Origin: JAGOMW01 sp964644075
GTDB lineage: Bacteria > Patescibacteriota > Gracilibacteria > BD1-5 > UBA2023
Assembly (NCBI GenBank): GCA_964644075.1
Contig: CAZXUQ010000002.1
Location: forward strand, 124,001 to 188,000
Reading direction: 5' to 3'
DNA length: 64,000 nt
Positions 53,280 through 63,465 of the stretch are shown here, one piece after another. A program made the translations under genes and the position numbers. Numbering within the stretch: position 1 is the stretch's first letter; every line of letters begins with the position of its first letter. The notes under the pieces are model-generated. The model ran no database searches, had not been told where the DNA came from, and was given only the letters and a program-made list of their open reading frames with translations.

Positions 53280-53627
53280 CTATGATCTCGCGATAAAAAA
53301 TATACCCAAAAGGATAAAAAGTGCTCCGATAGCACGACTCGGGGTGATAGCCTCTCCGAGCATATATCCACCGATCATCACCACAATATATGAAAGAGAG
53401 AGGAGCGGGTAAGCATAGGATACTTCGACTTTCGAAATGACGATAATCCAGAGTATGATCGATACTCCGTAGAGAAAAAATCCTCAGAGAAATGACAGAT
53501 TTGTGAGAAGTGCGAAAAGTTTCTCAGTGAGACTCGTCACGTTTTTTGATCCAGAAAGTCCTGTCTTCCAGAGTATCTGAGCAAGTCCATTAAGAACAGC
53601 TGATGTAATGAGGAGTGCATAGGTCAT
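53280..53627 (-). CDS. SMR/EmrE-like small membrane transporter
   Basis: A 115-residue protein with four membrane helices. LITSAVLNGLAQILWKTGLS, LYGVSIILWIIVISKVEVSY and AYPLLSLSYIVVMIGGYMLG match EmrE/SMR-like proteins, including ArnE/F-type flippases. In this context (a UbiA polyprenyl-pentose route) it may flip a lipid-linked sugar. It is 3 bp before the HAD gene. One Gly is TGA. Confidence 0.8.
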
Positions 53628-53628
53628 A

Positions 53629-54273
53629 TTATTTTTTTGTCGCGATAAACATATAGTGTGGATATGGAAAGATTGACCATATCTTTTTTTCCGTTACGAG
53701 AAATCCATTTTTCTCGAGTTCGGTTCGGATACGATCACTTCAGAGAAAACAGAGGATCTCGTTACCCATAACATACCGATCGTGAAAGTAGTTCCAGTAG
53801 TATTTGTAGCGTGGCGTGGTATCGATATCTTTCAAAATAATTTTCGAACAGTGGTTTCAGAGAAAACTCAGAAGTTTTACCTGTGTTAGCTCATCGAGGT
53901 GATGGAGTATGTCGACCATTACGGCGGTATCGTAGCCATCGAGATCGTGAAATCCATCACGGATAAGGTCGCGCTCGAGAAAACTGATAGAGTCTGGGAG
54001 TTCTAGAGACACGAGGTCTGTGATACGTGTATTATCAATATCGACTCACTTAATCTTGCCCTTGTGTCCTATATATGAGAGAAAAAGTGTGACAAGACCA
54101 TAACCACATCCGACATCGAGTATAGACTCATTGCTTTTGAGCTCGTTCGCGAGTACACGGAGAAAACCATGCGGCAAGAGGAGGAGTCTCACGGACAAGT
54201 AAGCCCTGGCAGACAAAGAGTGGTGACGAAATGTAGAGAGGATTTTTCCTATGTAGGTAAGCTTACCGATCAT
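53629..54273 (-). CDS. Class I SAM-dependent methyltransferase
   Basis: A 214-residue protein. SILDVGCGYGLVTLFLSYIG is motif I; GVDIDNTRI, SISFLERDLIR, VMVDILHHLDE and LLSFLGNHCSKIILKDID follow. ATG at 54273 is preferred; a TTG at 54291 is possible. It overlaps the end of the GT-C gene by 11 bp and precedes the SMR gene by 1 bp. Acceptor unknown. Some Gly are TGA. Confidence 0.82.
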
Positions 54274-55648
54274 GCGTAAGAAGGTGGTCAAGAGAAATAA
54301 ACATCATCACGACAAATACTGGGAGAATTTGGATCATGCTCCGGTTTATCCCCGTACCATCGAGGACGTACTGGTAAGTAAATGTCGTCAAATAGATGAA
54401 GATGATAAAACCAAAGGCGAGAAATCAAGAGAAAATATAAAGCATTTTTGGATCGTGGAAAAGCTGTTTTGTCTTCTTGGTAAATGGAGTAATGAAGAGA
54501 AGGAGTGCGAGAAAAAAGAAAAAGAGTCCATAGTTCCCCATATGAAACATATGGACGTAGAGAGGTGAAAATATCTCCGTATGAAGTGTGAGTGCTGTCG
54601 AAGTGACACTTGCATCTCCGTTTCCAAACCCGAGTCAAAAAACAAGCTTAAACACAATAAATGGAAGTGATACAAATATCGAAATGAGTGTAACCTTTGC
54701 AAGTGAAAGGAGGTCTTTTTTCGTACGAGAGATAAAAAACATATAACAAAAAAGTCACGCGAGTATACTCACGAGGTAGATAATAAGTCCTTCACTTTTT
54801 GTATAGGTAAGGAGTCCTATCGCGACACCTACTGGAAGGATAGAGAGTTTTTTTTCGAGAAAGAGAAATGCAAACGAGAGTCCCATGAGAAAGTAGACTG
54901 CCTGAAAAATATCAAAATACGGATTGGTTCCATGGATATAGTAAAGCGGCAACGCGAGGAGTGTGTAGCTCGCGAGAAATCCGAGGAACTGACTTTTGGT
55001 GATGCGAAATACTATAAAAAATATAATCCCCAGAGAAGCGAGAAAAAAGAGAAGTGATGGAAAGTTTATGTAGCTATCATCCCAGTTCGGTGCAAAGAGT
55101 GAAAGGTAAGTCTTAAAAAGTGATGGAGTCAGTGGATATTGTTTGTATCCCGTTCAGAGATACTCAGGATCAGTCGTATCGAGGACAAGGCTCTGCCGTT
55201 CGGCAAAAATCTTTCCTCGCATATTCCAGTTAGCAAAGGTGTCATCCTGGTATGTCGGAGACATGATGATCATAGTCGCTCCGATCACGAGTTTTGCAAG
55301 GATGATACTACCGAGGATGAGAGTAATCAGTCGCTTCTTTCCGACAATATCAGAGACTCCGAGAGAAGTATAGTGTGGTGTGGCTCTGAGGCGATGGAAA
55401 AAATACCCAAGTATCCCGACTGTGACTAAAAGGACAATAAGAGTCTCCATGAGAGCGAGTCTTATACCGAGTAATCCCATGAGAAACATGAGAAATGGGA
55501 CAATTACTATACCAAAGAGAAAACTATAAAGCCAAAATTCTCATCGGAAAAATACTCAGTTCGTCCCACGTATAAGCAGAGATAAGGAAAGATATCCTAT
55601 AATGAATACGAAACTATATGCGATAATCTGAGAGAGGAGTGTGAACAT
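54263..55648 (-). CDS. GT-C-type membrane glycosyltransferase (ArnT/PMT-like)
   Basis: A 461-residue protein with about ten membrane helices. PTYQDDTFANWNMRGKIFAE has the acidic residue pair after a first helix that is typical of GT-C enzymes, which use polyprenyl-phosphate sugars as donor. YIHGTNPYFDIFQAVYFLMG is a further periplasmic loop. It fits next to the DPM-like GT2 gene that would make the donor. At least seven Gly are TGA. Confidence 0.78.
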
Positions 55649-55653
55649 AAAAA

Positions 55654-56652
55654 TTATTTTGAAAAGATGAACGCATGTGGAGAAAATGAATCGATCATAC
55701 CACTTCAGAGAGATGCACCACTGAGGACTAATCCGCTTTGAGAAAAATTCATATTACTATATCGGTAGACGATCACAGTATCCTTTGGGGATCATTTTAC
55801 GATATGATATGGGTAAAGAAAGTATCTCGCACTATCTCCAAAAGGCCATGTGTAATCTGTATAAAAAGCAATCTCGTCTCATGGTTTCTTCTGAGCTTTT
55901 TCGAGTGATGTACGAGCATGTTCGATAAATCGATAAAAATCTCCTCGATCACGGAAATCTCACTCAGAGCGAATTAAGGCAATATCTCGAGTGTAGTTCG
56001 AGAGAAACTCACTACTCATACGTATGTCGTAGACGAAAAAGAGAGTCGCTGCGAGAATAATAATATTCATCATCTTTTTTCATCTTTTCACAACCACTCC
56101 TCCCATGAGAGCCCCTATGGCAAAAATCCAGTAAAACCATCCATTCACTGATTGTCATGAAATCATTGGGCCAGGTAAGAGATTGATCGTAGCAGGACCA
56201 ACTGGTCGCATATTCCAAAACTCAGCCCACTTGTATCCGATAGATTCAGAAAATGATAGATTTCTCACAGCAAGCTTCGAGAGTGACCCAGAAATCTCTC
56301 ACTGAAATACGAGGATAAGTGGAAGTTTGGAAAGGATATCATACTGTGGATGTGCTCATATGTCACGACCAAATTGATATGAACCACTCACACTGAGCGG
56401 GAGTGTCTCGATCGGCTGTATTTTCCCTTCTATAAGGTATCCGTAGGCAAGTATACCCTGTCATGTGATATCTCCAGAAAGTTCGAGAAACTTCCCTTTC
56501 GATGGATCCATCACGACGAAACAACTTTCCTTACACACAAAATCTGTCTTTCTATCTCATTCGTTCCATGAGACAAAACCTTGTGTTTGGTAATATGCAA
56601 AAAGAGAGAACGGGAGAAAAAAAGCAAAAAATGAAAAAATCAGTCTGTACAT
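55654..56652 (-). CDS. Membrane protein of unknown function in the glycan locus
   Basis: A 332-residue protein. An N-terminal signal-like segment (LIFSFFAFFLPFSLFAYY) is followed by a beta-rich extracytoplasmic part with DFVCKESCFVVMDPSKGKFL, then two helices (WFYWIFAIGALMGGVVV and MNIIILAATLFFVYDI) and a soluble end. The family is unknown to me. It lies 5 bp before the GT-C gene on the same strand, so a role in surface-glycan transfer is possible. Around 12 Gly are TGA. Confidence 0.7.
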
Positions 56653-56657
56653 AATAT

Positions 56658-57359
56658 TTAGAAAAATTTCTTATAAATCATACGAAACGCTATACGCAGA
56701 GCTCAACCATAGCGTTGTCATTTTGAGAGTGTATAACTATCGTAGTGGATATTTACTGGAACTTCGTGAATCCGATATCATGCCTTCCCTATCTCTTCGA
56801 TGAGCTCGCTCGCATATTCCATCCCATCCATCGTGATACGGATATCATCGATGACTGATTTTTCGAACATACGGTATCCATTGTGTGCATCCGTCAGATC
56901 GACATGTGATATCATGCGAGTAAAAAGACGGCCTCCGATCAGGATAAGTTTCCGAAAAAATGGAACATTTGATTTGGTTTTCTCGATAAATCTCGATCCA
57001 TAGACGACCCGAACTTTCTCATCGCTTTCAAATTTTTCTATAAATTTTTCCATATCAGTGACATCATGCTGACCATCAGCATCAAATGTCACAACATGAG
57101 TGAAGTCAGGATAGCTCGCGCGAATCCATGCGAATCCTGTCTCGAGTGCTGCTCAGGCTCCTCGATTGATCGGATGACGGATGAGGATGATACGATCGGC
57201 AAATGCACGAGAGAGGAGTTCGCTCGTACCGTCGAGTGATCCATCATCGACGACGAGTATACGCGAGTATCCAGCCGAAAAAATCTTCTCAATCACACTA
57301 ACGATACGAGTTGCTTCATTGTAGGCACGGATGAGGAAGAGGATATTATTTTTTTGCAT
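56658..57359 (-). CDS. Family 2 glycosyltransferase, dolichyl-phosphate-mannose-synthase-like
   Basis: A 233-residue GT-A protein. ILFLIRAYNEATRIVSVIEK, RILVVDDGSLDGTSELLSRA, VVTFDADGQHDVTDMEKFIE (DxD) and VVYGSRFIEKTKSNVPFFRK are DPM1/GtrB signatures; DAHNGYRMFEKSVID completes it. Such enzymes load a sugar onto polyprenyl phosphate for GT-C transferases, one of which is two genes away. Four Gly are TGA. Confidence 0.9.
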
Positions 57360-57684
57360 GTTCAGGATCACGCAGAGAGAGTTCTCGTACAAGTCGTGTG
57401 AGTTCTTCACGTTGGCGCTCGATCTTCTCGAGGAGGAGGAGGACAAAGTAGAATAAAAAGACGATACTGCCATATACGAGTGCATCGGCTCATCGAGCAA
57501 CTCATACAACTCGTGCTATCTTATCGATCATTGCTGGGAAAAATCAGAACAGAAAAAGTCCGATACCCACGAGAAGAAAGACGAGAAAATGGAGAGCATT
57601 GAACCGCTCACGTCTCGCGACATGAAAGGCAATGAGTGAAATAATCACTCAAGAGATGATAAAAAATATTTGCAGGAGAGTCAT
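57346..57684 (-). CDS. DUF2304 membrane protein
   Basis: A 112-residue protein with three membrane helices (LLQIFFIISGVIISLIAFHV, then FLVFLLVGIGLFLFGFFPAM, then ALVYGSIVFLFYFVLLLLEK) and a basic C-terminal coiled coil (KIERQREELTRLVRELS). DUF2304 genes usually precede a DPM-like GT2, as here, where the two overlap by 14 bp. Five Gly are TGA. Confidence 0.9.
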
Positions 57685-57729
57685 AGAGAATTTTCTTGTC
57701 TTTTATCAAAAGGAAGTATAATCAGCCCT

Positions 57730-59451
57730 ATGCTAAAGTCAAAGATACAGAAAACCAGAGATGGACAAAGCATTCATATGATGTACGAAAGGAGTAATGA
57801 GAGTATTTTTGAAGTGATGAAAAAAAATCGTCTTGTCGACGATGAATCGAGCTATTTTTCACCCACTCTTTCTGATCTCCATAATCCATTTCTCCTCCCA
57901 GATATCGACCGAGCCGTCGATCGTATACTCAGAGCGAGAGAAAAAAAAGAACGCATCGTCGTCTTCGGAGACTACGATGTCGACGGAGTATCATCGACAG
58001 CCCTCCTTGTCCGATTTCTCTCTGAGGTCGGATGTGAGGTATCATTTCGTTTGCCTCATCGCATCCACGACGGATATGGGATCAAGGCGTATCATTTCGA
58101 TGAACTCGCGACCAAGGAAGTAAAACTTGTCATCACCGTGGACTGTGGGACTCGCGATGTCGAGCCAATCGCCCACGCCAGAACACTCGGTATCGATGTG
58201 ATCGTTACTGATCACCATGCCGTGCCTGAGATCATCCCTGAAGGCATCACAGCACTCATCAATCCAAAGAGAAAAGATTCAAAGTATCCATTCCCTCATC
58301 TTGCCGGGGCTGGTGTCGCATTTAAACTCGTACATGCTATCGCTCTCACTCTCGATAGACATACTGTAGATACAGTACTCTCTCGATATATCGACTTCGC
58401 TTCTCTCGGTACCGTCGCAGACTGCATGTCTCTCATCGGAGAAAATAGAACTATCACGACACTTGGACTGAGGCAAATCAAAAAATCAGAGTCTGCGTGA
58501 CTCAGACGATTCGTCGAAGGCCGTGATGATATCGAAGGAAATAGTGATCTCATAGGATTTGAGATTGGACCACGGATCAATGCCTCTGGTCGTATCGAGA
58601 CTCCACTCACTGCACTGCGCTGGCTCCTCGCCTCCGAGGAAAAATGTGATGAGTTTCTCTCTGAGATCGAAGACCTCAACACAAAAAGAAAAGAAGTCGT
58701 AAAACTCTACACCGAGAAAGCACTCTCATCGATCGACACGAGTCTCCCAATACTTTTTTTTACCGATACTGGACTCGAGCATGGCATCATCGGACTCATC
58801 GCTGGGAAACTCACTGAGACCTATGGGAAGCCGTCTATCGTTCTCTGTGAGTGACATGACGAAAAACGAGGAGAACTCGTCGCCTCATGCAGGTCGCCTG
58901 AGTGGTGTAACTTGATCGAGATCCTCGATAGCTCGAGAGAGTATTTTATACGATACGGATGACACAGACAGGCAGCAGGATTTTCGATCGAGAGTGATCG
59001 GTACAGAGATTTCCAAGAAACAATCTGTCAAAAAATGACAGAAATCTATGGGAGCACTGAGTACTTCCCGAAGAAAAAACTCTCTCTCGAGTCCACGATA
59101 CTCCCGGGCGATATCACAGTCGAGACGGTAGGAACGATCGAGCGATTTCGACCTTTTGGCATCGGCAACCCTCGTCCTCTCTGGCTCCTCGAGTGAGTGA
59201 CTGTGAGTGTATCAAGCATCATCGGCAAGGATCACAACCATATGAAGTTCTCTCTCATGGAACTCCCATGAGTATCTTGCCTTCTCTGGAATTTCGAAAA
59301 ACATGACATGACCTCTCTAGAACCTGGAGATATCGTTTCCCTTGTCGTAAGTCTCGAGAAAAATGAATGGAATGGGAAAACGCGAGTACAACTCATTATA
59401 CGAAATATCGTAGCAGACAGTGAAGAGAGCGAAAAACAAGAGTGAAGATAG
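57730..59451 (+). CDS. recJ: Single-stranded-DNA exonuclease RecJ
   Basis: A 573-residue protein. The DHH domain has VVFGDYDVDGVSSTALLVRF, VITVDCGTRDVEPI and VIVTDHHAVPEIIPEGI; DHHA1 has GHDEKRGELVASCRSPEW and YGGHRQAAGFS; an OB-fold domain follows (LEPGDIVSLVVSLEKNEWNG). It acts 5'-3' in recombination and repair. Nine Gly are TGA, including one in the GGHRQAAG motif. ATG at 57730 is the first reliable start. Stop TAG. Confidence 0.95.
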
Positions 59452-59534
59452 AGTGAAACTATTGCGGATAAGAGGGCAAAAAATATACTAGACCTATCTT
59501 CGTATGAAGAAATTTATATTTTTACTGTTTTCTT

Positions 59535-60203
59535 ATGAAAAAGTCTCTTTTTCTCGGAACGCTTCTCCTCATGAGTCTGCCTCTACTTTCTCATGCCGAT
59601 GAGTGACGTGGTCAGAGTACCATGAGTCAGGCTCAGATGGAGTACATCATGAAAGTGAACTGTGATGACTTCACTGGTGATGCGAAAAACTACTGTCTCG
59701 AAAAAAAGCGCCAAGCAACACTCATGCAGAGTATGCTCGCTGGAACGAGTAATGGAACTGGGGTCGCTCTCCCTCCACCTCCTCGTGAGGACCGTGAGTG
59801 ACGAGATATGCCTCGCCCTCCTCGTGACGGTTCTGGTACTATGATGCCAAAACCTCCGAAAGATGGATCAGGCATGATGATGCCTCGTCCTCCTCGTGAT
59901 GGTTCTGGAACAAATCTCGAAAAAGATACCAAGGGACTCATGCTCGCTATCGGAGCTCTCTCTCCTGCTGATCGTGAAACACTCGTCAAAATGATCAAGG
60001 ACTATCTCGTATCGAAAGGCATCGATCCAGCAAAGTATGCTGAGAAGCGCGATGAGATCAAGGAAGTAAGAAAGGATACTCGAGAAGCAGTAAAAGAAAT
60101 GCGCGATGCTAATCGCGATGAGATCAAGCAGAAACGCGATGAGATGAAAGCAAAGATTCGTGACCTCAGATCAAATGGTTCTGGATCATGAAGTACTCGC
60201 TAA
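59535..60203 (+). CDS. Secreted protein with Pro-rich repeats
   Basis: A 222-residue protein. N-terminal signal peptide (KKSLFLGTLLLMSLPLLSHA). Two Cys in VNCDDFTGDAKNYCLEKKR. The middle repeats PRPPRDGSGTMMP, PKPPKDGSGMMMP and PRPPRDGSG three times, then a charged helical C-terminus (KRDEIKEVRKDTREAVKEMR). It is exported and possibly a surface protein. Three Gly are TGA. Independent of recJ by 83 bp. Confidence 0.75.
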
Positions 60204-60241
60204 ACGAAAGTTCCAATAATGGTCTAAAAATAGCTTTAATA

Positions 60242-60273
60242 AAAAAATCCACTCGGTCAGGGGTGGATTTTTT
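60242..60273. terminator. Bidirectional terminator between the Pro-rich gene and metK
   Basis: AAAAAATCCAC and GTGGATTTTTT pair around a ten-base loop. T-runs on both strands serve the two convergent genes. Confidence 0.8.
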
Positions 60274-60292
60274 ATTGTGATAATCGAAGAAA

Positions 60293-61453
60293 CTATGCGA
60301 GGTATGTTTTGAGTTTTTCTGCCTTGTCAGTTTTCTCCCAAGTGAAGAGTTCCTCTTCTCGACCAAAGTGTCCATAGGAAGCAGACTGACGGTATCGAGG
60401 ACTGAGGAGATCAAGCATTGCTACTATTCCTTTTGGCCTGAGATCGAACTCCGCCTGTATGATTTCTGCGATTTTCTCATCGGGGAGTTTCCCTGTGCCA
60501 AATGTATCTACCATCAGAGAAACTGGTTTTGCCACTCCGATAGCGTAAGCAACTTGCACAAGACACTCATCAGCGAGTCAGGCTGCGACGATATTTTTGG
60601 CAACATAACGACCAGCATAGGCAGCACTACGATCGACTTTCGATGGATCTTTTCCAGAAAATGCACCACCTCCATGCGGTGCTGCTCCACCATATGTATC
60701 GACGATGATCTTGCGCCCGGTGAGACCACAGTCACCCATAGGACCACCGATGACGAATCGTCCTGTCGGATTTACGAGGTATTTTGTCGTTGGTGTGAGA
60801 TACTCTGCTGGGAGAACCGGCTTGATAATATTTTCTATCACAGCACTCGAGAGCTCTGCATGAGAAATATCTGGATGGTGCTGTGTGGAAACGACGACAG
60901 TATCGATATCGACAGGCTTCCCATCGACATATCGGAATGTCACTTGAGACTTCGCATCTGGACGAAGCCAAGGAAGTGTACCATTTTTTCGTACGAGTGA
61001 CTGTCGCTCCATGATACGATGAGCATAGTAGATCGGTGCTGGCATGAGAGTATCTGTCTCTCGACAAGCATATCCGAACATGAGCCCCTGATCTCATGCA
61101 CCCTGGTCGAGATCGAGTCACTTTCCCTCGTCGACTCACTGAGCAATATCAGGAGACTGCTTATCATAGCAGACCATGACCGCGAGAGTGTGTCCATCGT
61201 AGCAGAGATCTGATGAGTTGTACCCGATATCTGTGATCGTCTTACGAGCGATACTGATATAGTCGATGTTTGCTGTCGTTGTGATTTCTCCTGCGAGGAC
61301 ACAGAGTCCAGTATTGACGAGAGTCTCAGCAGCCACTCGCGCTCTCGGATCTTGTTCGAGGATAGCGTCGAGGATAGCATCTGAGATCTGGTCTGCGACT
61401 TTATCTGGATGACCTTCCGAGACTGACTCCGAGGTAAAAAGGTATTCTGACAT
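60293..61453 (-). CDS. metK: S-adenosylmethionine synthetase
   Basis: A 386-residue protein, normal length. LFTSESVSEGHPDKVADQIS, GAGDQGLMFGYACRETDTLM (two Gly TGA), VSTQHHPDI, VNPTGRFVIGGPMGDCGLTG and GGGAFSGKDPSKVDRSAAYA are the MAT signatures. It makes SAM from methionine and ATP. A SAM-I riboswitch with an intrinsic terminator lies between its promoter and start codon, so it is repressed by its product. Confidence 0.97.
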
Positions 61454-61475
61454 AAAAAAAATATAAAAAAATAAA

Positions 61476-61495
61476 CCCTCCACGAAAGAAGAGGG
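61476..61495 (-). terminator. Riboswitch expression-platform terminator
   Basis: On the minus strand, CCCTC and GAGGG flank a ten-base loop and are followed by TTTATTTTTTT. It sits 22 bases before the metK ATG and after the SAM aptamer, the normal place for the terminator controlled by the aptamer. Confidence 0.8.
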
Positions 61496-61517
61496 AATAA
61501 TATCATCAAAAGCTATT

Positions 61518-61644
61518 ACATCTCTCCCCCTATCGGGGTAGGAAGTGGCACCGATTTTCCAATGAAAGAAAAACTCTTTCACTTATAGTTGGCTGCCGGA
61601 GTACTCATAGCGGGCCTAATCCCTCGTACTCACTCTGAATGTGG
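61518..61644 (-). ncRNA. SAM-I (S-box) riboswitch aptamer upstream of metK
   Basis: The minus strand carries the SAM-I core: CAGAG...GAGGGATTAGGCCCGCTATG, then CCGGCAGCC, then a hairpin TGAAAG/CTTTCA (P3), then TCGGTGCCACTTCCTACC, with P4 CCCC-GATA-GGGG and the closing GAGAGATGT that pairs with ACATT (P1). GAGTAC/GTACTC close P2. This matches the S-box consensus (AGAG, GAGGGA, GGCCC, GGCAACC with one change, GGTGC, TCC). SAM binding would stabilise P1 and favour the terminator. Position directly before metK is classic. Confidence 0.88.
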
Positions 61645-61649
61645 AAGGC

Positions 61650-61677
61650 AGTATAGAGAGAAAGTATTTTTCTGCAA
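61650..61677 (-). promoter_or_regulatory. metK promoter
   Basis: On the minus strand TTGCAG and TATACT are spaced by 16 bp. The transcript would begin right before the aptamer's 5' P1 strand. Confidence 0.7.
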
Positions 61678-61716
61678 ATTTCTTTTTTTCAGAGAAAAAA
61701 TAGATACAATCCAGCT

Positions 61717-62260
61717 ATGCAATCTATCACATTCGTCACGGGAAACCAGAAAAAGGCAGAACACCTCATGAAGTACCTCGGACTCGAAGTCCTCCATGAG
61801 AAGGTCGACCTTGATGAACTCCAGTCACTAGACTTACGAGAGATCGTGGAACATAAGGTGCGCCAGGCATATGAAAAAATAAAAAAAACCTGTCATTGTT
61901 GAAGATGCTTCTCTTGAATTTTCAGCCCTTGGGAGACTTCCTGGGACATTTATCCGATTTTTCGTCGATGAGATGCCACTCGAAACTCTCTGCTCACTCG
62001 TCGATGGAAAAGACCGATGAGCAACAGCACGATGCTGATACGGATACTATGACGGCGACCAATTTGCATACTTCGAATGAGCACTCTCTGGACAGATAGC
62101 CCAGAACCCACGAGGGGAAAATTGATTTGGTTGGGATAAGATATTTATCCCTACTGGATACGATATAACCCGAGCAGAAATGGAGGGAAAAGATTATGAA
62201 AACACATACCTCCAGATAAAACCTATAGAAAAAGTCAGAGAATTCCTCATCACAAAATAA
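61717..62260 (+). pseudogene. rdgB: RdgB/HAM1-family XTP/dITP diphosphatase, frameshifted
   Basis: The first 56 codons (ITFVTGNQKKAEHLMKYLGL..., up to AYEKIKK) and the rest (VIVEDASLEFSALGRLPG, GATARCGYGYYDGDQFAYFE, NPRGENGFGWDKIFIPTGYD) belong to one RdgB protein but lie in different frames. The shift is at a run of eight A at 61881-61888; removal of one A restores a continuous frame to TAA at 62258-62260. It is 180 codons long when repaired. Gly codons in GATARCGYGYY and GENGF are TGA. The frameshift may be real, a sequencing error in the homopolymer, or corrected by slippage. Confidence 0.85.
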
Positions 62261-62266
62261 CCCTCT

Positions 62267-62653
62267 ATGTTCACTCTCACAGACATATCGACAGCACACT
62301 CCCGAGTAAAATCTGGTGCCGACTTCCCACAGTATGCTCGCGATCTCATCGCCCTCTGAGTCACGGCATATGACGTCTATGTTTCTGATGGACACGCTGT
62401 CTATCTCGGAAATCCCGAGCCTCTTTTTTCTCCTCCGAAATACGATCCACTCTCTCTCGAAAAAAATGTAAACAGTGAAAAATTTCTCACTCAACTCAAA
62501 CTGCACCAGTCAGGTGGAACTGACTATATGACATTTTGTCAGGACTGTGCCGATACAGGTGTAGAGAGATGGACACTTGATATGCAGGCAGGGACTTGTA
62601 CATACTACGACGAGACTGGGAAGACTATACACACAGAATATTTTCCGAAATAA
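62267..62653 (+). CDS. DUF1398 protein
   Basis: A 128-residue protein. AHSRVKSGADFPQYARDLIA, LGVTAYDVYVSDGHAVYLG and LKLHQSGGTDYMTFCQDCAD match DUF1398 (annotated in some genomes as phage envelope-like, without proof). It has one TGA (Gly in ALGVTAY). It lies 6 bp past the rdgB stop, so translation may be coupled. Confidence 0.8.
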
Positions 62654-62664
62654 CTACAACCACC

Positions 62665-63159
62665 ATGTCTCCTCTCGCCATCATCTGAGATCCGAAAACT
62701 TTCGAAGGAAAGAAATACTCGACCCGTCATACTGCTCGGGCAGTACTGGTGGATAATGATAACAAAATACCCCTCCTCTATGTCGGAAAGTACGACTATC
62801 ACAAACTTCCTGGAGGATGAGTAGAAAAAGATGAAAATATCGAGGAAGCTCTTCGAAGAGAGTGTCTAGAGGAAGTTTGATGTGAGATAGAAATCTGAAA
62901 GTACCTCTGAGAAGTCGTAGAATACCGTGCAAATATATGACGAGATGGTTAGTATACACTACAGATATCGCAGTGTTTCGAAGGAAAAATAACAAGCAAG
63001 TGACAGGCAAGTTTTACTGAGTCAGAAAAAGAAAATAACTTCTCTTGTCGATGGGTGGGCTTTGAGGAGGCTATAAAAATACTCGAAACTGACAAACCAA
63101 AAAATCTCGAATGAGAATACATCGTCGAACGGGAACTCGCATTTTTAAAAAATCTTTAA
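62665..63159 (+). pseudogene. Nudix hydrolase gene interrupted by an in-frame TAG
   Basis: Codons 1-95 carry a good Nudix domain: RHTARAVLVDNDNKIPLLYV, then the box GGGVEKDENIEEALRREC, LEEVGCEIEI. Codon 96 at 62950-62952 is TAG, yet the same frame continues for 69 more codons with sensible sequence (YTLQISQCFEGKITSKGQ, CRWVGFEEAIKILETDKP, IVERELAFLKNL) to TAA. The rest would be needed for the fold. It is a nonsense mutation, a sequencing error or a readthrough site. About 10 Gly are TGA. Confidence 0.8.
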
Positions 63160-63177
63160 TTCTCTCACTTTCTCTCT

Positions 63178-63441
63178 ATGAAAAATACTGCCTGTGCGAC
63201 ATCCTGTGAAGCCTGTATGATGCCTTTCTCGAAAGATCCTGGAAAACGAGAAAATCCGAAATATTGTTCGTATTGTTTCTCATGAGGCAAACTCCATGCT
63301 GATGAAGTAAAAGACATGAAAACATTCCAAGATATGTGCTATCAGTCCATGCGAAAAAACGGCACTCCTTGGCTGCTCGCAAAAGTATTCGCTTGGACGA
63401 TACGATTTGCGCCGTACTGGAAAGAGAGAAATAAGAAATAA
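63178..63441 (+). CDS. Small zinc-ribbon domain protein
   Basis: An 87-residue protein. CATSCEACMMPFSKDPGKRE and PKYCSYCFSGGKLHADEVKD resemble the putative zinc ribbon family (zf-ribbon_2), with Cys pairs CxxxC/CxxC and CSYC. The C-terminal half is basic and aromatic (WLLAKVFAWTIRFAPYWKER) and may be membrane-associated. It lies 18 bp past the Nudix gene. One Gly is TGA. Confidence 0.75.
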
Positions 63442-63465
63442 GCCTCTATATTTTTAAAATACACT

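Noticed and set aside
62950..62952. TAG as a second reassigned codon
   Set aside because: TAG ends many genes here (for example the helicase, recJ, rhodanese, metK) at the expected length, so it is a true stop; the single in-frame case is better explained as mutation or error.
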